Origin: Chrysophaeum taylorii
Taxonomy: Eukaryota > Sar > Pelagophyceae > Pelagomonadales > Pelagomonadaceae
Assembly (NCBI GenBank): GCA_029834535.1
Contig: JAQMWT010000399.1
Location: forward strand, 1 to 44,192
Direction: 5' to 3'
DNA: 44,192 nt
The notes beneath the pieces were generated by a model. The model was not told where the DNA came from. It saw nothing but the letters and a program-made list of their open reading frames with translations, and made no database searches. Positions 10,842 to 22,800 of this stretch are shown one piece after another. Every line of letters begins with the position of its first letter. The first letter of the stretch is position 1. The position numbers and the translations under genes are program-made.

Positions 10842-13800
10842 ACGGTGATAAAGCATGCGACGGCCTCGGCACTTTGCCATTGGATTCTGGCGATCTAGAA
10901 ACGTTGCTGCCACGCGTCTCTCCATCCCCTCGAGATCCGTTTCTTGCTGAGGTGGATACGGATCCAGATGACACTCTCGCGGTCGATGCAGAGCCAGAGA
11001 GAGGCGTGCTTATGCAGGAGCCAGAAACTAGCAATGTGCCCGATGAGTGGTGTGAGGCCACAGTCGACGCGTTGCCGTTGGCGGCTTCAGCGCCGAGTGA
11101 ACCGACGTGTGAGGATTCGACGCCAATCACCGGTGATCTCGAGGGTTGCCCAGCGAGCGATGCACCGGCGAAGGTGGATTGCGGCGGCGAGCCATCGCTC
11201 GACGTTGTAAATGACGAGTGCGAACCCGTTCCAACTCACGCGGTGCCGGACTTGGTCACATCGCCACGCGAGCAATCGAGCCTGGACCAAGCGGAGTCTT
11301 TGGAGCTGGAACCCGCGGCGCTTGCTTTGGCTGCAAACGCCGACGGTGACGTGACGGTTGATACGGCTGGGCTTGAAAACGAGCCTTGGCTGGGCACGGA
11401 CGAAGACGCTCTGACTCCCTTCGCTGATCCGCTGGATCAGCCTGATCACGATGTCAATCCTCTGACGACACCGGAGATAGGGGCGGCAGATGTTCCTGGA
11501 GAATCGGCACCAAGGTCTCAGTGGCTACCCGAGCCTGCACCGCCGGCGAATGTCGACGTTTCCGACGACCGCCTCCTTCCAGATCTCGATGGTCTTGACG
11601 CCGCGAACATCAGCAGCGCTCTTCCAAGCGATCTGCCTCCGACGACGCCGCAAGTGGTAGAAGCTGATTTCGACTCTGAAGCCCAGGGGGCGAAAGATAT
11701 CGAGCCGGAAGCACCCATATGCGGCAGCATGCCGGAGCTGAAGGACGTTGTGGACGAGGTGACGAGCTCTCTCGCTTTGGGAGCGCCAGTGCACGTCGCG
11801 GCGCCGAGTGATCCGCCCTTTGATGCCGAGCCGGGTGTTGAGGAAGTTGAGCTCGCCTCTCTGGCATTCATGCCAACTGACGATCATCAATTCGACGCTG
11901 CGGATTTCCAGAAAGAGCCAGCGCTTTTCAATCCCGATGACGCGTTGGTGGAAACCAGGCAAACTAGTTCTGGAGACTGCGATGCCGTTCTCGAGGAAGA
12001 ACCCGAGGTCGTCGTCGTCGACGGCGCGCCCAGCCAACCAGCGAAAAAATCTGACTCGTTGTCGTGCCTTCCCGCACCGGCGCGAGTCGAAGAACTGAAC
12101 GGTGATAAAGCATGCGACGGCCTCGGCACTTTGCCATTGGATTCTGGCGATCTAGAAACGTTGCTGCCACGCGTCTCTCCATCCCCTCGAGATCCGTTTC
12201 TTGCTGAGGTGGATACGGATCCAGATGACACTCTCGCGGTCGATGCAGAGCCAGAGAGAGGCGTGCTTATGCAGGAGCCAGAAACTAGCAATGTGCCCGA
12301 TGAGTGGTGTGAGGCCACAGTCGACGCGTTGCCGTTGGCGGCTTCAGCGCCGAGTGAACCGACGTGTGAGGATTCGACGCCAATCACCGGTGATCTCGAG
12401 GGTTGCCCAGCGAGCGATGCACCGGCGAAGGTGGATTGCGGCGGCGAGCCATCGCTCGACGTTGTAAATGACGAGTGCGAACCAATTCCAACTCACGCGG
12501 TGCCGGACTTGGTCACATCGCCACGCGAGCAATCGAGCCTGGACCAAGCGGAGTCTTTGGAGCTGGAACCCGCGGCGCTTGCTTTGGCTGCAAACGCCGA
12601 CGGTGACGTGACGGTTGATACGGCTGGGCTTGAAAACGAGCCTTGGCTGGGCACGGACGAAGACGCTCTGACTCCCTTCGCTGATCCGCTGGATCAGCCT
12701 GATCACGATGTCAATCCTCTGACGACACCGGAGATAGGGGCGGCAGATGTTCCTGGAGAATCGGCACCAAGGTCTCAGTGGCTACCCGAGCCTGCACCGC
12801 CGGCGAATGTCGACGTTTCCGACGACCGCCTCCTTCCAGATCTCGATGGTCTTGACGCCGCGAACATCGGCAGCGCTCTTCCAAGGGATCTGCCTCCGAC
12901 GACGCCGCAAGTGGTAGAAGCTGATTTCGACTCTGAAGCCCAGGGGGCGAAAGATATCGAGCCGGAAGCACCCATATGCGGCAGCATGCCGGAGCTGAAG
13001 GACGTTGTGGACGAGGTGACGAGCTCTCTCGCTTTGGGAGCGCCAGTGCACGTCGCGGCGCCGAGTGATCCGCCATTTGATGCCGAGCCGGGTGTTGAGG
13101 AAGTTGAGCTCGCCTCTCTGGCATTCATGCCAACTGACGATCATCAATTCGACGCTGCGGATTTCCAGAAAGAGCCAGCGCTTTTCCATCCCGATGACGC
13201 GTTGGTGGAAACCAGGCAAACTAGTTCTGGAGACTGCGATGCCGTTCTCGAGGAAGAACCCGAGGTCGTCGTCGTCGACGGCGCGCCCAGCCAACCAGCG
13301 AAAAAATCTGACTCGTTGTCGCGCCTTCCCGCACCGGCGCAAGTCGAAGAACTGAACGGTGATAAAGCACGCGACGGCCTCGGCACTTTGCCATTGGATT
13401 CTGGCGATCTAGAAACGTTGCTGCCACGCGTCTCTCCATCCCCTCGAGATCCGTTTCTTGCTGAGGTGGAAGCGGATCCAGATGATACTCTCGCGGTCGA
13501 TGCAGAGCCAGAGAGAGGCGTGCTTGTGCAGGAGCCAGAAACTAGCAATGTGCCCGATGAGTGGTGTGAGGCCACAGTCGACGCGTTGCCGTTGGCGGCT
13601 TCAGCGCCGAGTGAACCGACGTGTGAGGATTCGACGCCAATCACCGGTGATCTCGAGGGTTGCCCAGCGAGCGATGCACCGACGAAGGTGGATTGCGGCG
13701 GCGAGCCATCGCTCGACGTTGTAAATGACGAGTGCGAACCAATTCCAACTCACGCGGTGCCGGACTTGGTCACATCGCCACGCGAGCAATCGAGCCTGGA

Positions 13801-16800
13801 CCAAGCGGAGTCTTTGGAGCTGGAACCCGCGGCGCTTGCTTTGGCTGCAAACGCCGACGGTGACGTGACGGTTGATACGGCTGGGCTTGAAAGCGAGCCT
13901 TGGCTGGGCACGGACGAAGACGCTCTGACTCCCTTCGCTGATCCGCTGGATCAGCCTAATCACGATGTCAATCCTCTAACGACACCGGAGATAGGAGCGG
14001 CAGATGGTCCTGGAGAATCGGCACCAAGGTCTCAGTGGCTACCCGAGCCTGCACCGCCGGCGAATGTCGACGTTTCCGACGACCGCCTCCTTCCAGATCT
14101 CGATGGTCTTGACGCCGCGAACATCGGCAGCGCTCTTCCAAGGGATCTGCCTCCGACGACGCCGCAAGTGGTAGAAGCTGATTTCGACTCTGAAGCCCAG
14201 GGGGCGAAAGATATCGAGCCGGAAGCACCCATATGCGGCAGCATGCCGGAGCTGAAGGACGTTGTGGACGAGGTGACGAGCTCTCTCGCTTTGGGAGCGC
14301 CAGTGCACGTCGCGGCGCCGAGTGATCCGCTCTTTGATGCCGAGCCGGGTGTTGAGGAAGTTGAGCTCGCCTCTCTGGCATTCATGCCAACTGACGATCA
14401 TCAATTCGACGCTGCGGATTTCCAGAAAGAGCCAGCGCTTTTCAATCCCGATGACGCGTTGGTGGAAACCAGGCAAACTAGTTCTGGAGACTGCGATGCC
14501 GTTCTCGAGGAAGAACCCGAGGTCGTCGTCGTCGACGGCGCGCCCAGCCAACCAGCGAAAAAATCTGACTCGTTGTCGCGCCTTCCCGCACCGGCGCAAG
14601 TCGAAGAACTGAACGGTGATAAAGCACGCGACGGCCTCGGCACTTTGCCATTGGATTCTGGCGATCTAGAAACGTTGCTGCCACGCGTCTCTCCATCCCC
14701 TCGAGATCCGTTTCTTGCTGAGGTGGAAGCGGATCCAGATGATACTCTCGCGGTCGATGCAGAGCCAGAGAGAGGCGTGCTTGTGCAGGAGCCAGAAACT
14801 AGCAATGTGCCCGATGAGTGGTGTGAGGCCACAGTCGACGCGTTGCCGTTGGCGGCTTCAGCGCCGAGTGAACCGACGTGTGAGGATTCGACGCCAATCA
14901 CCGGTGATCTCGAGGGTTGCCCAGCGAGCGATGCACCGACGAAGGTGGATTGCGGCGGCGAGCCATCGCTCGACGTTGTAAATGACGAGTGCGAACCAAT
15001 TCCAACTCACGCGGTGCCGGACTTGGTCACATCGCCACGCGAGCAATCGAGCCTGGACCAAGCGGAGTCTTTGGAGCTGGAACCCGCGGCGCTTGCTTTG
15101 GCTGCAAACGCCGACGGTGACGTGACGGTTGATACGGCTGGGCTTGAAAGCGAGCCTTGGCTGGGCACGGACGAAGACGCTCTGACTCCCTTCGCTGATC
15201 CGCTGGATCAGCCTAATCACGATGTCAATCCTCTAACGACACCGGAGATAGGAGCGGCAGATGGTCCTGGAGAATCGGCACCAAGGTCTCAGTGGCTACC
15301 CGAGCCTGCACCGCCGGCGAATGTCGACGTTTCCGACGACCGCCTCCTTCCAGATCTCGATGGTCTTGACGCCGCGAACATCAGCAGCGCTCTTCCAAGG
15401 GATCTGCCTCCGACGACGCCGCAAGTGGTAGAAGCTGATTTCGACTCTGAAGCCCAGGGGGCGAAAGATATCGAGCCGGAAGCACCCATATGCGGCAGCA
15501 TGCCGGAGCTGAAGGACGTTGTGGACGAGGTGACGAGCTCTCTCGCTTTGGGAGCGCCAGTGCACGTCGCGGCGCCGAGTGATCCGCTCTTTGATGCCGA
15601 GCCGGGTGTTGAGGAAGTTGAGCTCGCCTCTCTGGCATTCATGCCAACTGACGATCATCAATTCGACGCTGCGGATTTCCAGAAAGAGCCAGCGCTTTTC
15701 AATCCCGATGACGCGTTGGTGGAAACCAGGCAAACTAGTTCTGGAGACTGCGATGCCGTTCTCGAGGAAGAACCCGAGGTCGTCGTCGTCGACGGCGCGC
15801 CCAGCCAACCAGCGGAAAAATCTGACTCGTTGTCGTGCCTTCCCGCACCGGCGCAAGTCGAAGAACTGAACGGTGATAAAGCATGCGACGGCCTCGGCAC
15901 TTTGCCATTGGATTCTGGCGATCTAGAAACGTTGCTGCCACGCGTCTCTCCATCCCCTCGAGATCCGTTTCTTGCTGAGGTGGAAGCGGATCCAGATGAC
16001 ACTCTCGCGGTCGATGCAGAGCCAGAGAGAGGCGTGCTTGTGCAGGAGCCAGAAACTAGCAATGTGCCCGATGAGTGGTGTGAGGCCACAGTCGACGCGT
16101 TGCCGTTGGCGGCTTCAGCGCCGAGTGAACCGACGTGTGAGGATTCGACGCCAATCACCGGTGATCTCGAGGGTTGCCCAGCGAGCGATGCACCGACGAA
16201 GGTGGATTGCGGCGGCGAGCCATCGCTCGACGTTGTAAATGACGAGTGCGAACCAACTCCAACTCACGCGGCGCCGGACTTGGTCACATCGCCACGCGAG
16301 CAATCGAGCCTGGACCAAGCGGAGTCTTTGGAGCTGGAACCCGCGGCGCTTGCTTTGGCTGCAAACGCCGACGGTGACGTGACGGTTGATACGGCTGGGC
16401 TTGAAAACGAGCCTTGGCTGGGCACGGACGAAGACGCTCTGACTCCCTTCGCTGATCCGCTGGATCAGCCTGATCACGATGTCAATCCTCTAACGACACC
16501 GGAGATAGGGGCGGCAGATGTTCCTGGAGAATCGGCACCAAGGTCTCAGTGGCTACCCGAGCCTGCACCGCCGGCGAATGTCGACGTTTCCGACGACCGC
16601 CTCCTTCCAGATCTCGATGGTCTTGACGCCGCGAACATCGGCAGCGCTCTTCCAAGCGATCTGCCTCCGACGACGCCGCAAGTGGTAGAAGCTGATTTCG
16701 ACTCTGAAGCCCAGGGGGCGAAAGATATCGAGCCGGAAGCACCCATATGCGGCAGCATGCCGGAGCTGAAGGACGTTGTGGACGAGGTGACGAGTTCTCT

Positions 16801-19800
16801 CGCTTTGGGAGCGCCAGTGCACGTCGCGGCGCCGAGTGATCCGCCCTTTGATGCCGAGCCGGGTGTTGAGGAAGTTGAGCTCGCCTCTCTGGCATTCATG
16901 CCAACTGACGATCATCAATTCGACGCTGCGGATTTCCAGAAAGAGCCAGCGCTTTTCAATCCCGATGACGCGTTGGTGGAAACCAGGCAAACTAGTTCTG
17001 GAGACTGCGATGCCGTTCTCGAGGAAGAACCCGAGGTCGTCGTCGTCGACGGCGCGCCCAGCCAACCAGCGAAAAACTCTGACTCGTTGTCGTGCCTTCC
17101 CGCACCGGCGCGAGTCGAAGAACTGAACGGTGATAAAGCATGCGACGGCCTCGGCACTTTGCCATTGGATTCTGGCGATCTAGAAACGTTGCTGCCACGC
17201 GTCTCTCCATCCCCTCGAGATCCGTTTCTTGCTGAGGTGGAAGCGGATCCAGATGACACTCTCGCGGTCGATGCAGAGCCAGAGAGAGGCGTGCTTGTGC
17301 AGGAGCCAGAAACTAGCAATGTGCCCGATGAGTGGTGTGAGGCCACAGTCGACGCGTTGCCGTTGGCGGCTTCAGCGCCGAGTGAACCGACGTGTGAGGA
17401 TTCGACGCCAATCACCGGTGATCTCGAGGGTTGCCCAGCGAGCGATGCACCGACGAAGGTGGATTGCCGCAGCGAACTGGCTTTTGCGCATTTATTGGAG
17501 GATTTTACTTGTGGGCAGACATTGTCTACTGCTGAAACCTTTATGTACATTGTGGAATCACCGACGGAAGCCGTTTGTGTGTATCTTGATGCGAATTCTG
17601 ATGGAATCTCTGTTGCTGCCATCCCGTGTGACCGGATACCGCACGATATCGTGATTGATGTTGAGCCCACACTTAATTTGGACGACTGCTATCCCGGCGA
17701 AAAATCTCAGGAGGTTCGTTACTTGGCTCCTCCTGATTCTCCAGTTAGTGTTGATGTGGTGACTGCGGAGGATGCGCCACAGTTCAAAAGTGTAAGCACC
17801 GTTCCTACGGATGCCGCGATAAAGATGGAATTGGTTCCAGTGTTGATGGCGTCTGCCCGACCCACTGTCGATGATGACTTCGATCCTGAGGACTATTTAT
17901 TAGACGACGCTCAGCCTTTGAAACCAATGCATCCTGTTGAACCATCGAGCGATGCTATGGCTGACGAACACACTTTTGCTCTTGCAGAAGTGCACACCGA
18001 CATTGTTGATTCACCCGTTGAAACCGTCTTCTTCTTTGTTGCTGTGAAATCCGAAGAAACCTTGCTCCCTACTGTTCCGTACGACAAGGCACTACATGAC
18101 GTTGTGATTGAAGTTGAGCCCACGGTCGAGTTGTGCATTGACGAGCCCAGCGAAGTAACAGTGCAAGAGCGACACATGGTTCCGCCGGCACAGCCAGCGA
18201 GCGTCGATCTGCTGACTTCGGAGGATGCGCCGCAGCTTGAAAGTCAAAGCCCCGTGCCGATGGAAGCTGTCTCGAGGACTGATCTCCTTCCAGAGATTAC
18301 GACGGTTCCTCGCGTCTCGCTTGCAGGTGACGATGACATCGACCCTCACGATCATTTATTGTTGGACACTCGGCCCTTCAAGCCGATGCATCCTGTTGAA
18401 CCGTCTTACGAAGCCGTGTCCGACGGACTCACTCACGCTCGTGCAGAAGTACCCATCGACGCTTCTGAGTCACCGGTCGAACTCTCTCTACTGTCGGCTG
18501 CTGGGGAGCACGAGGAAACCTTGCTCGCTGCTGTCCCTTACGACAAGAAGGCACCGAATGACGTCGTGACTCATGTCGAGCCCACGTTTAACTTTAGCAC
18601 AGACGAGCCCGTATTTGTGGCGTTGCAGGGCCGATACATGGATCCTCCGTTATCGCCAACTATCGTTGACGTGCTGCATGCCGAGGACTCGCCGAAAATA
18701 GAAAGCCTAGGCTCAGTACCTATGGAAGCTGTCGCGAGTTGTGACGTCGTTCCTGTAATTGTGGCGTCTCCTCGTCTTTTGTTCGCAGCTGATGATGGCG
18801 TCGACCCGGAGGATTCTTTATTCGTAGACGCGCAGCCGTTGCAAACGACGCCGTCTGGCGAGCCGTGCCTTGCTATCATTGCTGACAAGGCGTCTCTTAC
18901 TCGCGCTGAAAAATCCGAAGAGATATCCGTCGAGTCTCCGGTCGAGCCTGTATTTGTATCGCCCGTGACGGAGCCCGAAAACTGTTCCCTCTCGGCTGCC
19001 CCGTGCGGTAGCCTCGCTGTGGACGTCTCGGAGACCACCCACGAGCCAAAGCTTATCCTGGATAAGCAAGAGTCATCAGTCAGCCTTACCATCCCAATTG
19101 ACACACAACTGCAGGGCGTTTTGGAACCACGAGAGTCGATGGTAGTGGTGACGCAGGACCTGCTTGGGTTTGCCAAACCAATGGACAAGATGCCGCATGA
19201 CGTTGTGATTGAAGTCGAGCCCACGGTCGAGTTGTGCATTGACGAGCCCAGCGAAGTAACAGTGCAAGAGCGACACATGGTTCCGCCGGCACAGCCAGCG
19301 AGCGTCGATCTGCTGACTTCGGAGGATGCGCCGCAGCTTGAAAGTCAAAGCCCCGTGCCGATGGAAGCTGTCTCGAGGACTGATCTCCTTCCAGAGATTA
19401 CGACGTTTCCTCGCGTCTCGCTTGCAGGTGACGATGACATCGACCCTCACGATCATTTATTGTTGGACACTCGGCCCTTCAAGCCGATGCATCCTGTTGA
19501 ACCGTCTTACGAAGCCGTGTCCGACGGACTCACTCACGCTCATGCAGAAGTGCCCATCGACGCTTCTGAGTCACCGGTCGAACTCTCTCTACTGCCGGCT
19601 GCTGGGGAGCACGAGGAAACCTTGCTCGCTGCTGTCCCTTACGACAAGAAGGCACCGAATGACGTCGTGACTCATGTCGAGCCCACGTTTAACTTTAGCA
19701 CAGACGAGCCCGTATTTGTGGCGTTGCAGGGCCGATACATGGATCCTCCGTTATCGCCAACTATCGTTGACGTGCTGCATGCCGAGGACGCGCCGAAAAT

Positions 19801-22800
19801 AGAAAGCCTAGGCTCAGTACCTATGGAAGCTGTCGCGAGTTGTGACGTCGTTCCTGTAATTGTGGCGTCTCCTCGTCTTTTGTTCGCAGCTGATGATGGC
19901 GTCGACCCGGAGGATTCTTTATTCGTAGACGCGCAGCCGTTGCAAACGACGCCGTCTGGCGAGCCGTGCCTTGCTATCATTGCTGACAAGGCGTCTCTTA
20001 CTCGCGCTGAAAAATCCGAAGAGATATCCGTCGAGTCTCCGGTCGAGCCTGTATTTGTATCGCCCGTGACGGAGCCCGAAAACTGTTCCCTCTCGGCTGC
20101 CCCGTGCGGTAGCCTCGCTGTGGACGTCTCGGAGACCACCCACGAGCCAAAGCTTATCCTGGATAAGCAAGAGTCATCAGTCAGCCTTACCATCCCAATT
20201 GACACACAACTGCAGGGCGTTTTGGAACCACGAGAGTCGATGGTAGTGGTGACGCAGGACCTGCTTGGGTTTGCCAAACCAATGGACAAGATGCCGCATG
20301 ACGTTGTGATTGAAGTCGAGCCCGCGGTCGAGTTGTGCATTGACGAGCCCAGCGAAGTAACAGTGCAAGAGCGACACATGGTTCCGCCGGCACAGCCAGC
20401 GAGCGTCGATCTGCTGACTTCGGAGGATGCGCCGCAGCTTGAAAGTCAAAGCCCCGTGCCGATGGAAGCTGTCTCGAGGACTGATCTCCTTCCAGAGATT
20501 ACGACGTTTCCTCGCGTCTCGCTTGCAGGTGACGATGACATCGAACCTCACGATCATGTATTGTTGGACACTCGGCCCTTCAAGCCGATGCATCCTGTTG
20601 AACCGTCTTACGAAGCCGTGTCCGACGGACTCACTCACGCTCATGCAGAAGTGCCCATCGACGCTTCTGAGTCACCGGTCGAACTCTCTCTACTGTCGGC
20701 TGCTGGGGAGCACGAGGAAACCTTGCTCGCTGCTGTCCCTTACGACAAGAAGGCACCGAATGACGTCGTGACTCATGTCGAGCCCACGTTTAACTTTAGC
20801 ACAGACGAGCCCGTATTTGTGGCGTTGCAGGGCCGATACATGGATCCTCCATTATCGCCAACTATCGTTGACGTGCTGCATGCCGAGGACGCGCCGAAAA
20901 TAGAAAGCCTAGGCTCAGTACCTATGGAAGCTGTCGCGAGTTGTGACGTCGTTCCTGTAATTGTGGCGTCTCCTCGTCTTTTGTTCGCAGCTGATGATGG
21001 CGTCGACCCGGAGGATTCTTTATTCGTAGACGCGCAGCCGTTGCAAACGACGCCGTCTGGCGAGCCGTGCCTTGCTATCATTGCTGACAAGGCGTCTCTT
21101 ACTCGCGCTGAAAAATCCGAAGAGATATCCGTCGAGTCTCCGGTCGAGCCTGTATTTGTATCGCCCGTGACGGAGCCCGAAAACTGTTCCCTCTCGGCTG
21201 CCCCGTGCGGTAGCCTCGCTGTGGACGTCTCGGTGACCACCCACGAGCCAAAGCTTATCCTGGATAAGCAAGAGTCATCAGTCAGCCTTACCATCCCAAT
21301 TGACACACAACTGCAGGGCGTTTTGGAACCACGAGAGTCGATGGTAGTGGTGACGCAGGACCTGCTTGGGTTTGCCAAACCAATGGACAAGATGCCGCAT
21401 GACGTTGTGATTGAAGTCGAGCCCACGGTCGAGTTGTGCATTGACGAGCCCAGCGAAGTAACATTGCAAGAGCGACACATGGTTCCGCCGGCACAGCCTG
21501 CGAGCGTCGATCTGCTGACAGCGGAGGATGCGCCGCAGCTTGAAAGTCAAAGCCCCGTGCCGATGGAAGCTGTCTCGAGGACTGATCTCCTTCCAGAGAT
21601 TACGACGTTTCCTCGCGTCTCGCTTGCAGGTGACGATGACATCGACCCTCACGATCATTTATTGTTGGACACTCGGCCCTTCAAGCCGATGCATCCTGTT
21701 GAACCGTCTTACGAAGCCGTGTCCGACGGACTCACTCACGCTCATGCAGAAGTGCCCATCGACGCTTCTGAGTCACCGGTCGAACTCTCTCTACTGTCGG
21801 CTGCTGGGGAGCACGAGGAAACCTTGCTCGCTGCTGTCCCTTACGACAAGAAGGCACCGAATGACGTCGTGACTCATGTCGAGCCCACGTTTAACTTTAG
21901 CACAGACGAGCCCGTATTTGTGGCGTTGCAGGGCCGATACATGGATCCTCCATTATCGCCAACTATCGTTGACGTGCTGGACGCGCCGCAAATAGAAAGC
22001 CCAAGGCCCTTTTCAAGGGAAGCTGCCTCGAGGATTGATCTCATTCCAGAGATTGCGACGCCTCCTTCTATTCTCGTCGCGTTTGACGATGACACCGACC
22101 CCGAGGAATTTGTGTGGATGGACGGTTGTCCGTCGAATCCAACGCTTTCTGGAGAGCCCTTCTTCGAAGTCGGGAATGACAGACTCGCTTTTGTTCGCAA
22201 AGATGAGCCCACTTACACTGCTGAGTCACCATCCGAACCCATCTTTGTATCCCCTGCGGCTGACTCTGATAAGGCCTCGCTCACCCCCCCACAGAGCAAC
22301 AAGGCACCACGTGATGTGGCTCTTGAAACTGAACCGACGGTCGATTTGAGCGCTGAGGAGCCTGGCCGAGCAGCGTCCTACGAGCCACGCGTGGTTAAGG
22401 CCGTGTTGCCGTCAAGTATCGATATCGTTGACGCGGAAGATGCGGGATGCCGTGATCCTATGCCGATGGTGATTGCCGTGGCGGTCAATCTATTTCCGTA
22501 CATTGCTTCGTCTACTCGACGCTCGATCGCACCAGTTGATGACATGGATCCTTTCGACAATTTGATGGCTGCTTGGGAGCCACAGAAACCAGAATTATGC
22601 ACTGAGCCCGTGCTGAGCGAAACCGTGATGGAGTGTGATCCAATTCGCGCTGAGAAAGTAACCGAGGTCGCCGCTTCACCGACCGAATCGGCTGACGTCT
22701 CGAATTCTTACTATGATCATAAGATCGATCGTAGTTCACAAGAGACTGCAGCCGTGCCGATGCCTCGCGTGCCAGCAAGTGTTGTTCTTGTGGACGCTGA

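Larger units (their letters stand above)
1..17466 (+). repeat. Tandem array of 1257-bp coding units, about 13.9 copies
   Basis: The same landmark (VDCGGEPSLDVVNDECEP) recurs at an average spacing of 1257 bases from about 1122 to 17,461, where the final copy leaves the consensus (VDCRSELAF). 1257 is 419 codons, so the unit is frame-preserving. Copies differ by a small number of substitutions, and neighbours share private variants. For example, the units at about 13.5 and 14.7 kb share QPNHD, ADGPGE, ARDGL and a synonymous GATGATACT. The array starts left of the window. Confidence 0.95.

Noticed and set aside
2300..17300. DPF in SPRDPFLAE as a clathrin-adaptor binding motif
   Set aside because: A three-residue match repeated with the unit is weak evidence, and nothing else in the protein points to endocytosis.
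1..17466. CRISPR-like or satellite interpretation of the regular repeats
   Set aside because: The unit is 1257 bp, fully coding, frame-preserving and without spacers.
1401..17670. Many regularly spaced minus-strand and off-frame open frames of 70-250 codons across the array
   Set aside because: They repeat with the 1257-bp period, follow from the codon bias of the plus-strand frame, and have Arg/Ser-rich composition with no family similarity.
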